Shown piece after piece: positions 47,715 through 61,800 of a DNA stretch of 64,000 nt. Position 1 is the first letter of the stretch, and every line of letters starts with the position of its first letter. Origin of the DNA: Promerops cafer (Eukaryota; Chordata; Aves; Passeriformes; Nectariniidae); NCBI GenBank assembly GCA_013398275.1, contig VZSE01008345.1, positions 4,495-68,494 on the forward strand, written 5' to 3'. A model generated the notes under the pieces. That model did not search any database. It saw only the letters and a program-made list of their open reading frames with translations, and was not told the origin of the DNA. Made by a program: the position numbers and the translations under genes.

Positions 47715-50700
47715 ATATCCATCCTCAGGTAATTACTTTTTACCAATCAACACAGCTTACATCAATTATGAAAAACCTTATGATGAAGGATATTAGTAAA
47801 ATATCCCTTGAGGTCTGACCTCACCAAACGTGAATTTTACAGATAGACAATGGAGATGGCTCTGCAAAACAAAACCAACAACAGTAATAATCATATCTGA
47901 TAGCATCAAGCCAATATAACCAGCCAAATAATCATAGTCAGCCAAATAAAATACCTCAGTCTCCAAATGCTGTGATAGAGAACCAATCTGCTAATTAAAC
48001 AACATACCTGTAATTAGATGACTTGGTTCCAGAAACATAAAAATTGAAAAGAATACAAAAATTTGTAGATGTGTTGAATGACTCTTCTTTTGTTCCATTA
48101 AGCTTTTCTAAAATTATTACACATTAATCTCACATTTAGAGAAGTAATATTAACAGATGGTGGGTTTTGTTTTTTTTGGTTTTTTTTTTTTGCAAAATAG
48201 TCAGATGATTTAGTGTAATTTATTCTTCTGTGCTAAAAATAAAGCAAATGAACCTGACATGTGCAGGATTAAACCTAATTCTTCCCAAACATTTCACATA
48301 CTATTATCTTTTTTATGTCTCCTGTGCAAAAATAAAAAAAGTCTTTCAGGCTTTTATTTTCTCATTGACTTCTTTGATACAGCCAAATGTTTCTTATTTT
48401 AAATCCCACTGAATTAAGGAAATGCAATATATTTCAATTACAGTTGGGCTAATCTCTCTGCCAAATTGCCTGGTCTGTGTAAAACTATAATGTGAGCAGT
48501 GAATGAAATTGATAAAGTTAGACAAATTTAGCTGAGTTGCTCAAGTCAGAATTATGAGTTTAGATGACAAAACTAATTTAAAGAATGGACTTTTCTCATC
48601 CCTACTTTATAGCAATATAAATGCCACCAAGAGTCAGATGGATGACAACATTATGAAAACACAGCAAATGGGAAACCAACAGGATCCATTTCTAAATTAG
48701 ATTTATAAATTCAACCATATGAGAGCGAGCTATGTAGCTGGCATGACATCAGGAAACAGTCCACATTAGGGGAAAAAAAAAGGAAAAAAAAGTAATTGTG
48801 GCGTTTTTCCCCCTACATTAAATTATTGCATGCATTTCACTCCTCATCTTTCACCTTTGTTTCCATGACCAAAACCTCATGGCTGAAGTATTGTAAAAGT
48901 AACTGCCTCTCTGGAGGGGACTAGTGCTCAGGCTCATTATATGAAACAAGCCTCACTTAATGCAATAAATGTGTTCATATTTAAATAAAACCAGAGATGA
49001 TTTCTGGCTCAAAACAAGCGACATAACATGTTTCATTAGCGTGGTACCGAACAGTGAAACAGTAAAAAGAGGTGCAAAGACAGGCTGAATAAATATGAAT
49101 GAAAAGAGAATATTTCCATTCTTTCTTGCCAGACAAATATGTTGTTATAGCAGAAGGGTGTAGCTTTTACCACAGATATTGACTGTGAGGCGTGTTCACT
49201 GGGCTGGTCCGTGTAAGGAGCTCTGTGATCCCTTGCCTTGTGTTTAAATGACTCTGAACCACTTTCTGCAGTGAAAGCTCATGTTGTGCTTGTTACAATT
49301 GATTTAAGACCCAGTGAAATCCCTGTTAACATTCATTGGATTCACTTGGGGAAATGAGTTCAAAAGCCAATGAAAATTATCTGCCACCCACTTCATATGG
49401 AAGAAGGTGTCCAGCCACATCAGCTCAGTGCTGCATCCAGGCTGGAGAGCCCTTCTTCAACAGTCAGGTTGTGCCCTCAAATGTGGATGTCCTCCTTCCA
49501 CTACTGAATTTAGAGTTTATCTGTGTCTCCCTGCAGAAGGGCTGCATTGCTCTGTGTAGGTGTATCCCAGATGTTTCTGTGGGCTGAGCAGCAGTTTCTG
49601 ATCTGACTCTGTGAGGACAGGTGGGGAGTGGGTTGTTCCTGCACCTTTGAAGTGTGGGTAATTTGGAGTCCTGTTGTGTTGATGGACAAACTACCCCATC
49701 ATATTGTCTTTTTGTGTGCCTGTCTTCAAAAATGGTGTAATTCTGTCTCTGAAAATGTGACTTTTCTCTGTCCTTACCATGAAGCTTGTCTCCCCAAAGG
49801 TCTGGACTCTTATATCAGTCTAGGAGTGTGAAGTAAAAAAACCTTGTTTTCTTTACTGACCTTTATAGGGGCAATGCTATACAATATTGCCATGAAATAG
49901 CAAATATGTGATTAGTGAAAAGAGAACAAAAATAGAAGAAACTGCTGTTGAAAAGAAAAAGGACACAGAATAAAAACTTGAAAACTAGAAAAAATTATCC
50001 TATGTTAGCTGAGGGAGGTGAGGAAAGATTTGAGAGGTTCTTGGTATTATTAATACAGACATTTCCTGAGCTTCAGGAATTATTTTCCAGCATTAATGTT
50101 TCTGGGTTTTCATAAATGGGAGAAGTAATAACTTCTAGTTTGTATACTGTGTTGATCCAATTACTGCTTTCTATATGAAAGTTCCATGGGCACTTGCGAC
50201 AGATTTAAGTTATGTGATATTCATTTTTCCTGTTTTCATTTTTACTTCAGGGAGAGATGTTGCTTTCTAGACCATTTCTGTCCTTGGTGTTCTGGTGGAT
50301 TTTTGCAACAATCTCTCTCTGCAGCATCCCTATATCTATCCCCGCATCAGATTTTTGCTTTTTTACTTTTCTTATTTTCTGAGAGAGGTTCAGTTTTGAA
50401 AGTCAGAACACTGAGGTTCAGCTTCAGGTGCTGTGGAAACAGCTTGGCAAAGAAAAGTGTATCCTACATTTGGCAAGCATATTATTTTTAAATATTTTGT
50501 TTAAAAATGAGAGTATTATATGTATAGAATCTCAAATGTTCCTCTAACAAAAGCTTTGAATTTCACTTTCAGATTTTATGTAGTTTGTCAGTTCTTTGGA
50601 TCTACATGTTCCACACACATCTTTCACTAGCTCTGTTAAAGGGAAACATAAAAAGAATAAACGCAAATTTTAAGAGAGTAAAGAAAGGAGAAGAAAGTGC

Positions 50701-52059
50701 TAATACATCCTTTTAATACATTGCTCTTAGTCAGACGTGTACAGATATCATTTTATTATTTTTGTCAGTTATAGTCTTTTTCAGTCTTTGGATAATAAAG
50801 TTTTTCTATTGTTCATGTACAGTATTTTTCAGGGTTGGGTGTGGGGATTGGGGGAGGAATGCAAAGAAGAAAATGAGATGTAAAATGTAGAAAGAGCAGT
50901 TGTGTTAATGGAATTCAAATCAGCACGTTGGATGAAGATCTAAACCTCAAAACTTTTCTGAATATAGATGCAAACCCCAGGGTAATAATACTTTGGTATT
51001 TCAAAAGTTGAGCAGGTATACAACAACAAAACCAAGCTTTTGAAATTGAAACACTTGCCTGGTTTTCATTTGTTATTCTCATATAAACCCAGAACATAAA
51101 CTGCTTCCCATTGGTACAATTTTTTACCACAAGGCATGAACTGTATCATTTGGGAGCATGAAATGTGAAACAGGCTAGCTTTATAGATTAAACTATTAGC
51201 TAAACCCACATTTAATTCAGAATAAGAGTTCCCTTTTCCTTTTCTGTAGTCATGTGCCCAAAATGAACTTTTTTTTTCATATTAGAACCCAAGACTTATC
51301 TCCAACTCATTTGGACAGGTTAGACTTTTGTTTGAAGGAATAAAGTTAAAATCCAATATGATATGGTGTATTGGGTCTTTTTAACATCATCCTGTGTTGT
51401 ACTATCATACATTTGCCCCATCCCAAGCCTGTAATAGACTACTCAAGCTTGTTTTCAAGATCATAAACAAGATTGAAAGGGAGTATATCCTTGAGGTCAT
51501 CTCTACTCTCCCTTATTCTACTGACCAAGGATGCTTTATAAAAGCCTCTTTATTACTGTAAGTATATTTCTGTCCAGTGCCAGCTCTAAAATTAGAACTC
51601 AAACTGCTCTATGTCCAGCTCTTAATGTTCCCCAGGAACCTATCAAATATTTTTGACCCATAACACCTAACTAGGAAGCATCAAGATTTTAACTTGAAAG
51701 AACTACATGTAATTTTTAATGAGAAACAAAAATGTGGAAATAAGAAGGAAAAATGGAGCAAAGCCTGTAGCTATGGTTTCAATTGCCTGGATAGTAATGG
51801 AGACATGTTATATCTAAGAGACCATATATGGCTCCAGGATGAAAAATTAATGTTTAGAGTTCAGTAAAATTTCCTTAGTAGACATATTTTGACAATAGGA
51901 AGTAAAGAAGAGAGACAAAGGTGTGTTGTTTCAGCTTTGGATCTGATATTTAAGAACTCTGGCCAGGGAAGGGCCAGTGGACTTCTGCTGCAGTGAGACA
52001 CCTAATTCAAAAAAGTAAGCCTTGATTGCCTCTGTTATATTTTCAAAAGAGGAGGCTGA

Positions 52060-52340
52060 TGATGGAGCAGAGTGTTCTGATGACAAACAATTGAGAGGAG
52101 GGGCTGATACACCAGATAGTGCTGCTATCCAGTGGGACTTCAAGAGGCTGAAGAAGTGAGCTGACATGAACCTCACGAAACAATGGGAAGTGCAAAGTTC
52201 TGCACCTGGGAAAGAGCAACTCCAGGCACCAGCACTGGCTGGGAGACACCCAGCTGCAAAGCAGCTTGGCAGAGCAGGACATGGGAGTCGTTCCAGTGGA
52301 CACCAGATTGACCCTAAGCCAGCAGTGCCCTTCTCGTGAT
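52060..52340 (+). mobile_element. CR1 LINE fragment, RT region
   Basis: 'ggctgatacaccagatag', 'gagctgacatgaacctcacg', 'gggaagtgcaaagttctgca', 'agcaactccaggcaccagca' and 'gtggacaccagattgaccct' follow the CR1 ORF2 stretch just after the FADD box. Both ends are truncated and no 3' tail is present, so it is an internal relic. The 212-codon minus frame at 52043-52681 is antisense to it. Confidence 0.85.
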
Positions 52341-52872
52341 TCCACCACACCTGTTTCTGATTGCTTAACTAAATATCCATTAAGGTAAGGAGAGATGGAG
52401 GAAGGGAGAAGGATTGAATCCATACTTTTGTTATTAGTGAGTTCCACTGACAGATGGGAATTGTCAGTTGTTCCTAGTTGCCCCAATAAATATTTGCATA
52501 AAATGGAAGTCCTCCAGTGGGAGAGCTGAAGACCCAGCCTGTTGTTCACATTTGTCTGAGAGCAGCATTCTATTAATATGCACACAGCTGTTTTATTTCC
52601 TGTAGTTTGTATTTGCTTTAGACTTCTTAGGTGATTATGCCTAAATGGATTGTCTTCCTGGAGAGGTCTGCTCTTTGGCAAAAGAATGTCTGAGCAGCCA
52701 ATCTTGGCAGAATTTTTAGAAATGTTGTCTGGTCATTAGACACCCAGCAGTTTTGGAATGATAAATGTGAATGTAGCTTTGTATTTAAAAACTGGTGGAA
52801 ATGTAAATCTTCCAGGGAATTCTGAGTAGTCAGTAGGACTTACGTAGTGAACTTGCATTAATGTTAACGTGA

Positions 52873-52949
52873 CTTGTGCATAAATTGTTATAGATAGTCC
52901 ATAAATGTTGCATAAATTGTAGTAGATTGTGCATAAATGCTAATAGATA
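52873..52949. repeat. imperfect tandem repeat, GCATAAAT core
   Basis: Three to four imperfect units of roughly 20-30 bases, each with (G/C)CATAAAT(T/G) followed by a TAATAGAT- or GTAGTAGAT-like part. Confidence 0.6.
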
Positions 52950-54296
52950 ACATAAGAATTGAGTTGGGGAGGAAGTTTTTTGCTGTTTAAAATAGTGTTT
53001 TACTGTGAAGTCAGATGGGCAGCAGAGCACAGGTCACTGCAGGACAGTAATGAAGTGTGGAAGGGTGTAAAGTTCTCTTTCAGTCACAGCTAAGGTAGCT
53101 GGCTTGGCAATACAAGGTGGAACTGTGTTCAAATACGACTGGTTCACTCCTTTCTCCAAAGAATTCTCTGAGCACATATCAGGAGCCAGAGTAAGTCTAT
53201 GGAATTCTTAAAGAAAATGTGCAGCTAAGCAGTGCTGAGGATGCTGTACTCAAGTGATAGGATGATGTGCATCATGTATGCCACTAAATTACAGAAAAAA
53301 TATCTGGAGAATTCTAGTCTATCAACAGATTTTAATGCCTGGTCTCTTGTGCACTACATAGCAATGTTACCATTCTGTACTACTGTGCATTTCAGTTTTT
53401 TGTTAAAAATTACATTATCGAGTACAAGCATCATCTGCTTTTATAACTATTCCTCCTTACAGAGAAATGAATAGCATTGCTCAAAGAATATACCATGTAA
53501 TTTTCTTTCTCTTTCTTCCAATTTTACTATCTCAATTAACTAATGATACTGTTCCCAGAGCTAAAGATGCTAACTCAGAAAGAAAGGTGTCTGAGCATGA
53601 CATCACAGGTTGATTTGTTTACTGCTACTTAATAAATAAAAGCGAGAGTTGAAAATGAGATGATTACGCTGTCACTCCTTTAGCTTGGTTATAAGCATAT
53701 TTACTAGTTCTCTGAACAAGCATCCACAATCAAAGTCAGATCCTACACAGTTTGAACTGAACAGGACATGGTGTCACCTGCGTGCATCTGAAAAAGTCTT
53801 GACATTCAAAAGCCACAAGCTACTTCATATTTTTCCACTAGTAATTCTGACACACGTCCATGAATTGACTTTGCATGAATTTATGAGAAGAAAAAAAATG
53901 AAGGGACAAGGATGGGCACAGAAAGCCTAAATTATCTGACTCCTAGGCTTTCTTTCCTTCTGCTGGTACTATATGTGTGTACCTTGGCTGGTTTGGAGGA
54001 AGCACTGTTGAAATCACAGCTGTTTTTCTGAAATGACAGTTAAAAATCACTGTAAAGCAAATTAGCTCTCTGTGTTTTGATCAAGGGAAGATCTTATATT
54101 TTTACCATGTTGCTTGAGGTCTCTACACACAAGTCTATGCTTTAGTCCCCAACCCTTCCTCTTCTTCCCTCTTCCTGCATTTACCTGTCCCATCCCCTTT
54201 CTGAAAAATCTCTTATTGGAGGAACAATAATAAGTCACACAAAACTCACTTTTTTAGGCTCCCTTCTTTCCTTTTCACTGATACCTGACTTGGAGA

Positions 54297-54298
54297 TG

Positions 54299-54364
<66 letters not shown>
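54297..54364. repeat. TGTATA hexamer microsatellite
   Basis: About eleven TGTATA units in 68 bases with no interruption that I can see after the first unit. The purity suggests it varies in length between individuals. Confidence 0.95.
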
Positions 54365-55341
54365 AATACTATACTAAAGTAAATTTTACAGATAATGAAA
54401 AACTGTATGGTGCATGTTCTTGAAGAAAATAGGAGTAAGTCTTCAAGGCTGTTAATTTAACATTTTATGGAAAAGCAATAACTGTTGCCAAGACTGTATT
54501 CACAAACTGAGAAATGCATGAGGTTGTCAATGGACTCTATCACCTAAAGTTGCTAGCTCTGGATTCTTGCTTGTAGTTACTGCTCATGGTAGACTGATGT
54601 TTTTTTTTTGGAAACTAAAATCACTTATATATCTACAAAGCATAGAGGTGGAGAGGGAGTTTTTTCCCTAACTAATATGTTACAATTCCAGGGGGAAATG
54701 CCATCTGGAAAAAGTAGATCAGTTGACCTGTTCATCTAATTACATGTTTTTTCCCTAAACAGTGAGAAGATGCCCTATTAGTGCTAAATGTACTGATAAA
54801 TTTGTAAAGGAGACATGTCTTTGTCCTTTGAATGAGGCAAATATCCTCAACCTATCCACTTTCTATTAATCAGTACTTGCATTAGATCAGTGACCTACAT
54901 TGCTCTTTTCTTGAAAAGAAGCTTTCTTAGTCTGAAAAAGGACCCTCTTTCAAATCCTGCTCACCACCTAAACACATCCTTTAAGTGTACACTGTTAAAA
55001 ATACAAAAGAAACAAACATTAGGCAGAGAATGAAATTAATATTAGCCACTTGTTTGGCAGTCTTCTTGTTTTTCACCTTTCATATATCCTTTTTAATTTT
55101 AATAAGCTCTGACTTCTAAAATCGCTTGTGTATTACTCTGAAACTTAAAACTTAATGAAACAGAGAAAGTCACCTAGACTTTGGACTGTGATAATGCATT
55201 CACCAAGTAACTCAAATGAGGGAAAATGTATTTTTTTTAATGTTTCTCCTGTCAAAAAAAAAGTGCTGGCTTTTGAAGGACACAGGAAATCTTGACCATA
55301 ATCGAGGCACCTTAACCACACCCCCCAATATTCTGCACAAG

Positions 55342-56457
55342 TATCATAGAAATATTTTGGTTGATAAACACCTCCAAGATCATTGAGTCCAGCCTTTGAC
55401 TGGTCACCATCTTGTCGAGTAGGTCATGGCACTAAGTGCCACATCCACTCGTTTCTGGAACACCTCCAGGGATGGTGATTACACAACCTCCCTGGGCAGC
55501 CCATTCCAGTGCTTAGCAACCCTTTTAGTGAAGAAATTGTTCCTGATGTTTAACCTGAAACTGCCCTGGCATAGATTAAAGCTGTATCTTCTCACTCTGT
55601 CACTTGGCACCTGGGACAAGATCCTGACCCCCACCTGGCTACAATTGCCTTTCAGAAATTTATAAAGAGTGATGAGGTTCCGCCTGAGCCTCCTTTACTC
55701 CAGGATAAACACCCTAGCTCCCTCGGCCTCTCCTCATCAGACTTGTGCTCCAGATCCTTCCCCAGCTCCATCGTCCTACTCTGGACACTCTCCAGCATCT
55801 CAATGTCTTTGTGGTACTGAGGGGCCCAGACTGGACACAGGATATGAGGAATGGCCTCACCTGTGGTCAGTACAGAGGCACAGTAACTGTCCAGGTCCTG
55901 CTGGCCACACTACTGCTAATCCAGGTCAGGATGCCATCGGCCTTCATGGCCACCTGGGCACAGCTGGCTCATGTTCAGCTGCTGTTGACTGGCACCCCCA
56001 GGTCCTTTTCTACCACTCCGCCCCAGCCTGTAGCACTGCCAGGGGCTGTTGTGACCCAAGGGCAGGACCCAGCACTTGGCCTTGTTGCACCTCAGGCCAG
56101 TGGCCTTGGTCTGTCGATCCAGCCTGTCCAGATTCCTCTGCAGGACCTTCCTGTCCTCCAGCAGATCCACACTCCCACCCAGCGCAGTGTTATCTTCAAA
56201 CTGACTGAAGGGCCCCTTGATCCTCTTGTCCAGAACATGAAAAGGTATGAAACAGGACTAGCCTCAGCAGTGAGCCCTGGTGAGCCCCACTGGTGACCAG
56301 CTGGCAGCTGGATGCAGCACTGTTCACCACCACTCTCTGTGCCCAGCCATCCAGAGGGTTTTTAACCCAGCCAGGAGCACGCCTGTCTAAGCCGTGGGCT
56401 GCAGCTTTTCCAGCAGAGTGCTATGGGAGACAGTGGCAGAGGCTTTACTGAAGTAAT
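55342..56457 (-). mobile_element. CR1 LINE, minus strand, best-preserved copy
   Basis: About 1.1 kb without an evident large deletion. The plus strand begins at the complement of the 3' end ('caagatcattgagtcc', 'ctccagggatggtgattaca', 'ctgggcagcccattcc', 'ttgttcctgatgtttaacct'). It runs through the ORF2 C-terminus ('gaggttccgcctgagcctcc', 'tggacactctccagcatctc', 'gactggcacccccaggtcc', 'gcacttggccttgttgcacc') to RT text ('gaagggccccttgatcc', 'ccatccagagggtttttaac') near 56457. Plus-strand frames of 179 and 183 codons (55669-56296) are antisense shadows of ORF2, a known source of false gene calls in birds. Confidence 0.95.
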
Positions 56458-58454
56458 TTGGTTCTGAACCATACCAGTATGTTTCTAAGAAGTTGTATTC
56501 AGTGACTTTTCCTGCCTTGAGTCTGGGCTCCTTGGAGTGTCTACCAGATGGCATTGCAGAGATCACAGTGTAGACAAAAACTGTGTCTGAAGTAAAGCCT
56601 GGTTCAGCTGCCTTGCTCTGTGACTGAGCCGACAGGGGTAGTTTAATCCAAATTTGCACTTGAGAATCTGAACTCAGTGTTCAGTCATGTGTGAAAATCT
56701 CTAGATTGCTTACATTTTTCTTTACAAAACTTCCATCAGGTCCTCTAAACTTCCCAGTATTTCCAGATATCTGCAGATACTCTACAGTTGTCCAGCTTAC
56801 AGATATGGATATAAGACTGTGAAAGTTTGTTCCTGTGGGGACAGCTGGCATCTGTAGGTCACCTAAATATAACATGTGTGATAAACAAGACTACTGCTCT
56901 GTCTTATGGTTACCAGCCAGATGCAGATTTTGGGTCACTGCTGTCAGCAGTGTTCTGTTCTCAGCAATCCAGCAAAGTTTTAAATAGCCATATGAAGGAC
57001 CCTATCAAATGCTGTTTCTCACAGAATTCCAGTTGTCATATCTTTGGCAAATAATTGGAAAGTGTGTTGCTGAAAAGTTAAGTAACCTCTGGCATCCTCC
57101 AAAAAATTGGGGGATAAAACACATGTCTTGAACTCAATTATACATTTAGGTACTGGATCGAGATCTGATGAGTAAAGACTTTCTTACTCATAAAATCAAT
57201 TCTTCTTTCATTGGCACTAACTTAGCTCCTTTAAGTTAGACAAATTTTTTTTGTCTTCTATTGTGGGCCATTTGAAATGTAATTTTTATGGTTTTCAAGG
57301 TGCCAGAGACAGCTTTTCAAAAATGAATTTGTTTTAATTTCAACAGATATGTTGACTGAATTACTCTGTCAGGTTCAGCTTTGAGGTCTGGCCAAATCCT
57401 GAAGTCTCTAAGAACATGCCCACTCACTGTTTTACCTGGAAGAGATTAATGAGTTGGCACTGGTTACATGCCAAGTAGTGGAAACTCTGAGAAGCCTTTA
57501 ATAAGGAAGCCCCACCTTGTAAAACCTAGTATTAAACCAAGCAAAAACATAATTTAATAGGCCATTCAGCAGTGTTTCCTCTCACTACAGCATGAGTGAT
57601 GAGTGTTTTCATACTTGCTATTATTTTTCCTGTTTGCATTATTAAGCCAAATTACAAAGGTTATTGGATTACCTAAAATTTAATGTGACTTCACCTGATT
57701 CTTTGAACTCTCTGTTTCACAATGTTTTCATGTAAATTCTATATGCAATCTCAAGAGATTTTTCTCAATAAAATTACTTATAATTAACAACCAGTTGGAA
57801 AAACAACCAACAAAAACAAGCACAAAGCAAACAGTGAAGCTCACCTACTTCCCAAGAGCAGCATAACACAAGTCCCAGTCATTGTACAGATGTGGTTCTC
57901 TGCAATGCAGGACTAGTTTTTAGCAGAGGACAGAGAAGCAGATGAAGGTTAGGCTGATGTCATCTGTAAGTGTTGCAGTCATAGAGGAGCACCTCCATCA
58001 TCAGGGTTATGTAATGTGTCTTTCTTTAGCTGACATCTTCCATTCTCCTCTTATTTTACAGCATGGTTCCATGAAATAACTTCTACAGTGCTGATTCTAA
58101 GGAAAACCTAAGCTTCTGTTCTTGGACTTCTATGCTTTTTCCTATATAACTAGCCAGAAAATAGCCAGAAAATTATCTCTAGAGGATGACTGAGGAGTGT
58201 CCCACTCTAAATGATTCCCCAAGGTGGCAAAGAGCCAGGGAGGCATGCATGGAAAGGGTCAGTTAAGGGTAGATTTGAGATGTCCTACCTGATTGCTGCA
58301 GTCAGTGCAATTTAGATCAGCCATAATGGCCTTTTCAGCTAAAACTAAAAAAGGTAGCTTTGAATCCCTTCCTTTCCATGGTCCCCTTCACATCTGCATG
58401 AATCACCATTCTGGGAAGTATCTAAAAGGCTGGCAGATGTGGCACTTGTTTACA
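56458..58454. other. unique sequence, no supported gene
   Basis: No repeat was recognised and no open frame above about 90 codons has support. A short A/C-rich stretch lies at about 57797-57835. Confidence 0.5.
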
Positions 58455-58540
58455 TGGTTTAGTGGTGAGCATGGTGGTGCTGGGTTAAGTGTTGGATTTG
58501 ATGACCTCAGAGGTCTTTTCCAAACTGAATGACACCATGA
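58455..58540 (+). mobile_element. CR1 LINE 3' terminal remnant
   Basis: 'ggtggtgctgggttaagtg', 'ttggatttgatgacctcaga' and 'ggtcttttccaaactgaatg' are the last bases of a CR1 3' region. Only about 85 bases are left and the terminal repeats are degenerate. Confidence 0.7.
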
Positions 58541-58758
58541 ATTTATAAACATGGTATCAGCATAAACTGAGACTTCGCACGTCATAACTCTACATTGTTT
58601 CCAAATCTTATAGCAGTAAACTCCTTGACTCAAGAATGAAAAAAAGATTTAACTACTGTAATAATTGACTCAGTCACCAACTCTAAACTGCTACAAAATG
58701 TTTGTCTTTCAGGGAAAAAAAGTGTATTGAAATGAATGTTTTCTTGTTCAGCATGTTT

Positions 58759-58869
58759 CTGGTTTGCTAAGAAAAAAAAGAAAGGAAAAAGCCCAACCCA
58801 AACCAACCAACTAAAAAAAAAAAAAAAAAAAAAAAAANNNNNNNAAAAAAAAAAAAAAAAAAAAAAAAA
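58759..58869. repeat. A-rich tract with a short assembly gap
   Basis: An A-rich and A/C-rich lead-in passes into two A runs separated by 7 N (58838-58844). The total homopolymer length is not resolved. It lies about 220 bases past the CR1 remnant and is not its tail. Confidence 0.9.
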
Positions 58870-61800
58870 TCCAGAACTCAACTTCTGCTGTCCTTTGGAC
58901 AGTTGTCCTTACAGAGAGATGCCAAAAATTATTCTGATGCTATTTTTTCCCCCTAAAGAAAAGTATGGCAGTAGTGTGTTTACAGAAATGTCACCATTTT
59001 GTTGTTGCTCTCTGAACAGACCTTCTGGTCATGCTTTACTGCTTTCTCCTCTGTTCTGCAGGGCCCTCAAAGCAGCATTGTGTTTAAACTTTAAATGGTA
59101 TTTTAACTTACTGCAAAACCCCGAGGCATGGGCACACTTCCAAGGCATTTAAGACTTCTCCCACTTTAAAAAGAGACAGGAAAGAAAGTGCAAGAGAGGT
59201 GAGGGGACCAACTTGTAATGAATTCCACACCTGCACAGCTGAAAAGTGTTTTATTATTAGAGTTCTCTGGAGTTTTTCAGGCCTGGAGATTATAATGTAG
59301 CAATTAAAGCAGGAATTGTAGTAGGACTCATTATCTTAGCAGATCTCTATCATCTGTAATTGACAGAGAATGTTTAATCTGAGACATTTAATAAAATAAT
59401 GTCTGGACCAGTTACACTAAGGAGAAGGGAAAGAAACCATGGTTCAGGTCCTATTACATTTTGAAAGATGAAATAAGCAATAATTCTGTAGAAACTTCCA
59501 TTTCCAATGAACAAAAACAACACAGATGTGGTTCTTTCAGTAAGAATAAATTTGTGGGTTTGATGCATAAATAAAAGGATTGATTGCCAGGTTTCTTGGG
59601 TTTGGCCTCAAACGAGTCATTCGTGATTTTGCTTCATCCACTAACCACAGCTGCTTACACTTCATGTTTTGAGTAAATGCTTTACAAAAAGAAAAACAGT
59701 CCTGGAAACACTGAAGGAAGGAGGTAAGGAGAAAGATTTTCTGAAACTATATTTAAAAAGTGAATATTAGTCTTATCAAAGCATCAGCAAACACTCTCAA
59801 GTACTCCAGCTGGGGTCGCTCTCTTAATATCAGTGTAGATGTTTGAGATCAATTCCACCATGACAAGGGGAAACACATTGCTTTATGTAAAACTATCCTT
59901 CCTTTTTCCAAGAGGCAGATCCAAATAACAATAAATACAGTTATCCTGTGACATCCTACCCTACTACAATTCCCATCTTTCATGTGTTTCTTTATAATCT
60001 AGAAAGAAACAAGTGCATTACAACAGCGTTGTTGGTGTAAAAAGACCACAGAGTTGAAACTGTGCCTTTAGAGTTGTGCTTATAATTTAAACCACAGCCT
60101 TGGCTCCGTTAGGTTTTTTGCAGCTGATATTACTTACTCTTGTCCAGTGTATGAGGGAAACTGGGGACATCAGCTCAGCTACTGCTGCACACCAGCTTGC
60201 AGGGACTGAAAGGCTTCATAGATTTTGGTCACTCCTAAGTGGAGAAATAGGAAACAGTTGTGGAATGTAAAAAGGAGGAAAGTTTCTTGCTGAAAAGTCG
60301 GAGTTTATAAATCAGAGATTCAAACAGAGTTATTTAAAATCCTAAAGGCAAACTATCACAGAAATAGCAAAAGCTCTGATACTCTTTCCACCCCACACTT
60401 ATTCTTACAATTCTATTGTATGAAGTTTGGTAAGCTGCCACATTAAATGAGCAAATATTATTAGCTATGTGTGATTTTCTTCCAACCATTCTTACAGTTT
60501 ATCTCACAATACTGTTTTCCCAGATTGTATTGGATATAGAATCCTGTGTCATATGTACAAGAACAAAACCCACTTCCTAGCTGTTACACAGCATTAGGAG
60601 ATTGAGGATAATGTGAAATTTGTCATCTAAAATTTGGAAGTGCCTGGAGTAGTTTGCTCTTTATTCACTTTCACAAATATCTTTCTCAATGGAAGTATAA
60701 TGAAACTAATTTACAGGTCATACATTATACTTATGCTCCTCAGACAAGTACACACAGTGCACGCTGTAGTGGAGATTAAATCCTTCATTGAGAAGACCTA
60801 AGAAGGCTTAGAAGATGCTGAGGAAAAGAAATCTGTACCCTATTTTCCACAGATGCACTGGAATGGCATACTGCTTCACTCTGTATGTTCCACTCAAACC
60901 AAATGACTGCAGTAACTTGAAAATTCTCCTATGTGTGAAACAGCCAGTGTTTTAGCCTTTTTCTTTCCATACTGCAATTCACGGACATGGACAAATTATT
61001 AAGGAAAAAACACATACCAATCCTTTTTTAACTCAAGACACGAAATGACCATCAAACATATTTATCTCGCACTGAAAAAACCCCTGTCTTCTGTTTCTAT
61101 CTTCCAGAAAAATTATGGCAGAAGATAATAGGAAGCAATCTGAAAGAGGATCATAGGACCAGTAACAAGTAGACTGATTCACAAAACACAGAGGGAAAAA
61201 GGATGGCTTTTTCACTATTTGAAATAGTGAGATAAGGGTACTTGCAGAACTTTAAAGGCACGTGGAATTTGGTTTTTCATAAAGTACTTGTTGTCCGTTT
61301 TCAGACTGATTCCTTTGTGCTCTTGAAAAACTCTGAAAACATAATCTGGATGGAGTGGCAAGATGAAATTCATGGGGCAAGAGAAGGCTCATTCCTGCAA
61401 GCTCCCTGCTGACCTTGGGAGCTGGTGCCAGAGCTCCTGGCTGCGGAAGGCAGGCCAGCCCCACGCAAGCAGCCTTTGCCAGGGTGGGTTATCCCAGACA
61501 CAGCTGCTTGGGTCACCAGCTGTTTGAGGTCCAGATGATCTCCTCAGCCATATGAGCCTTGCCAGGATTTGCCTCATTTCATACCCAATAATCAGTTATG
61601 ATGACTCTGTCCAGGGTTTCATGTGGTGAGGGAGTGTGAATTCAGAAGAGAGAAGAGAGTCTTTTGAATACTGAAACTTCTACTGTTATCAAAATTTTTC
61701 CTTCAGAAGGAAAGAACTCTTGCAGCCTATATACCTCCTTTTATGACTTTTTAGTCTGTAAGTGCTGCTTGCTTTGGTAAAAATCTGAAGACACAAGAGT

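Larger units (their letters stand above)
44688..52059. other. unique AT-rich sequence, no supported gene
   Basis: More than 7 kb without a recognisable transposon, the longest such run in the right half. It includes an A/C-only tract (46129-46192), a TTTG repeat (47685-47714), a T-rich tract (48163-48194) and stretches that resemble conserved noncoding DNA (about 48480-49110; see findings). Open frames are all about 100 codons or shorter, with no domain. Confidence 0.5.
52341..55341. other. unique AT-rich sequence, no supported gene
   Basis: It contains an imperfect minisatellite (52873-52949) and a hexamer microsatellite (54297-54364). Nothing else was recognised. Confidence 0.5.

Noticed and set aside
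52043..52681. 212-codon minus-strand frame
   Set aside because: Its C-terminal part is antisense to CR1 and the rest is unremarkable unique sequence; no domain was recognised.
55669..56296. Two overlapping plus-strand frames of 179 and 183 codons
   Set aside because: They are antisense to a well-preserved CR1 on the minus strand. Their proline- and serine-rich wording is that of reversed CR1, not a gene.
58630..59152. Lysine- or phenylalanine-rich frames over the A tract
   Set aside because: They are translations of a homopolymer and 7 N.
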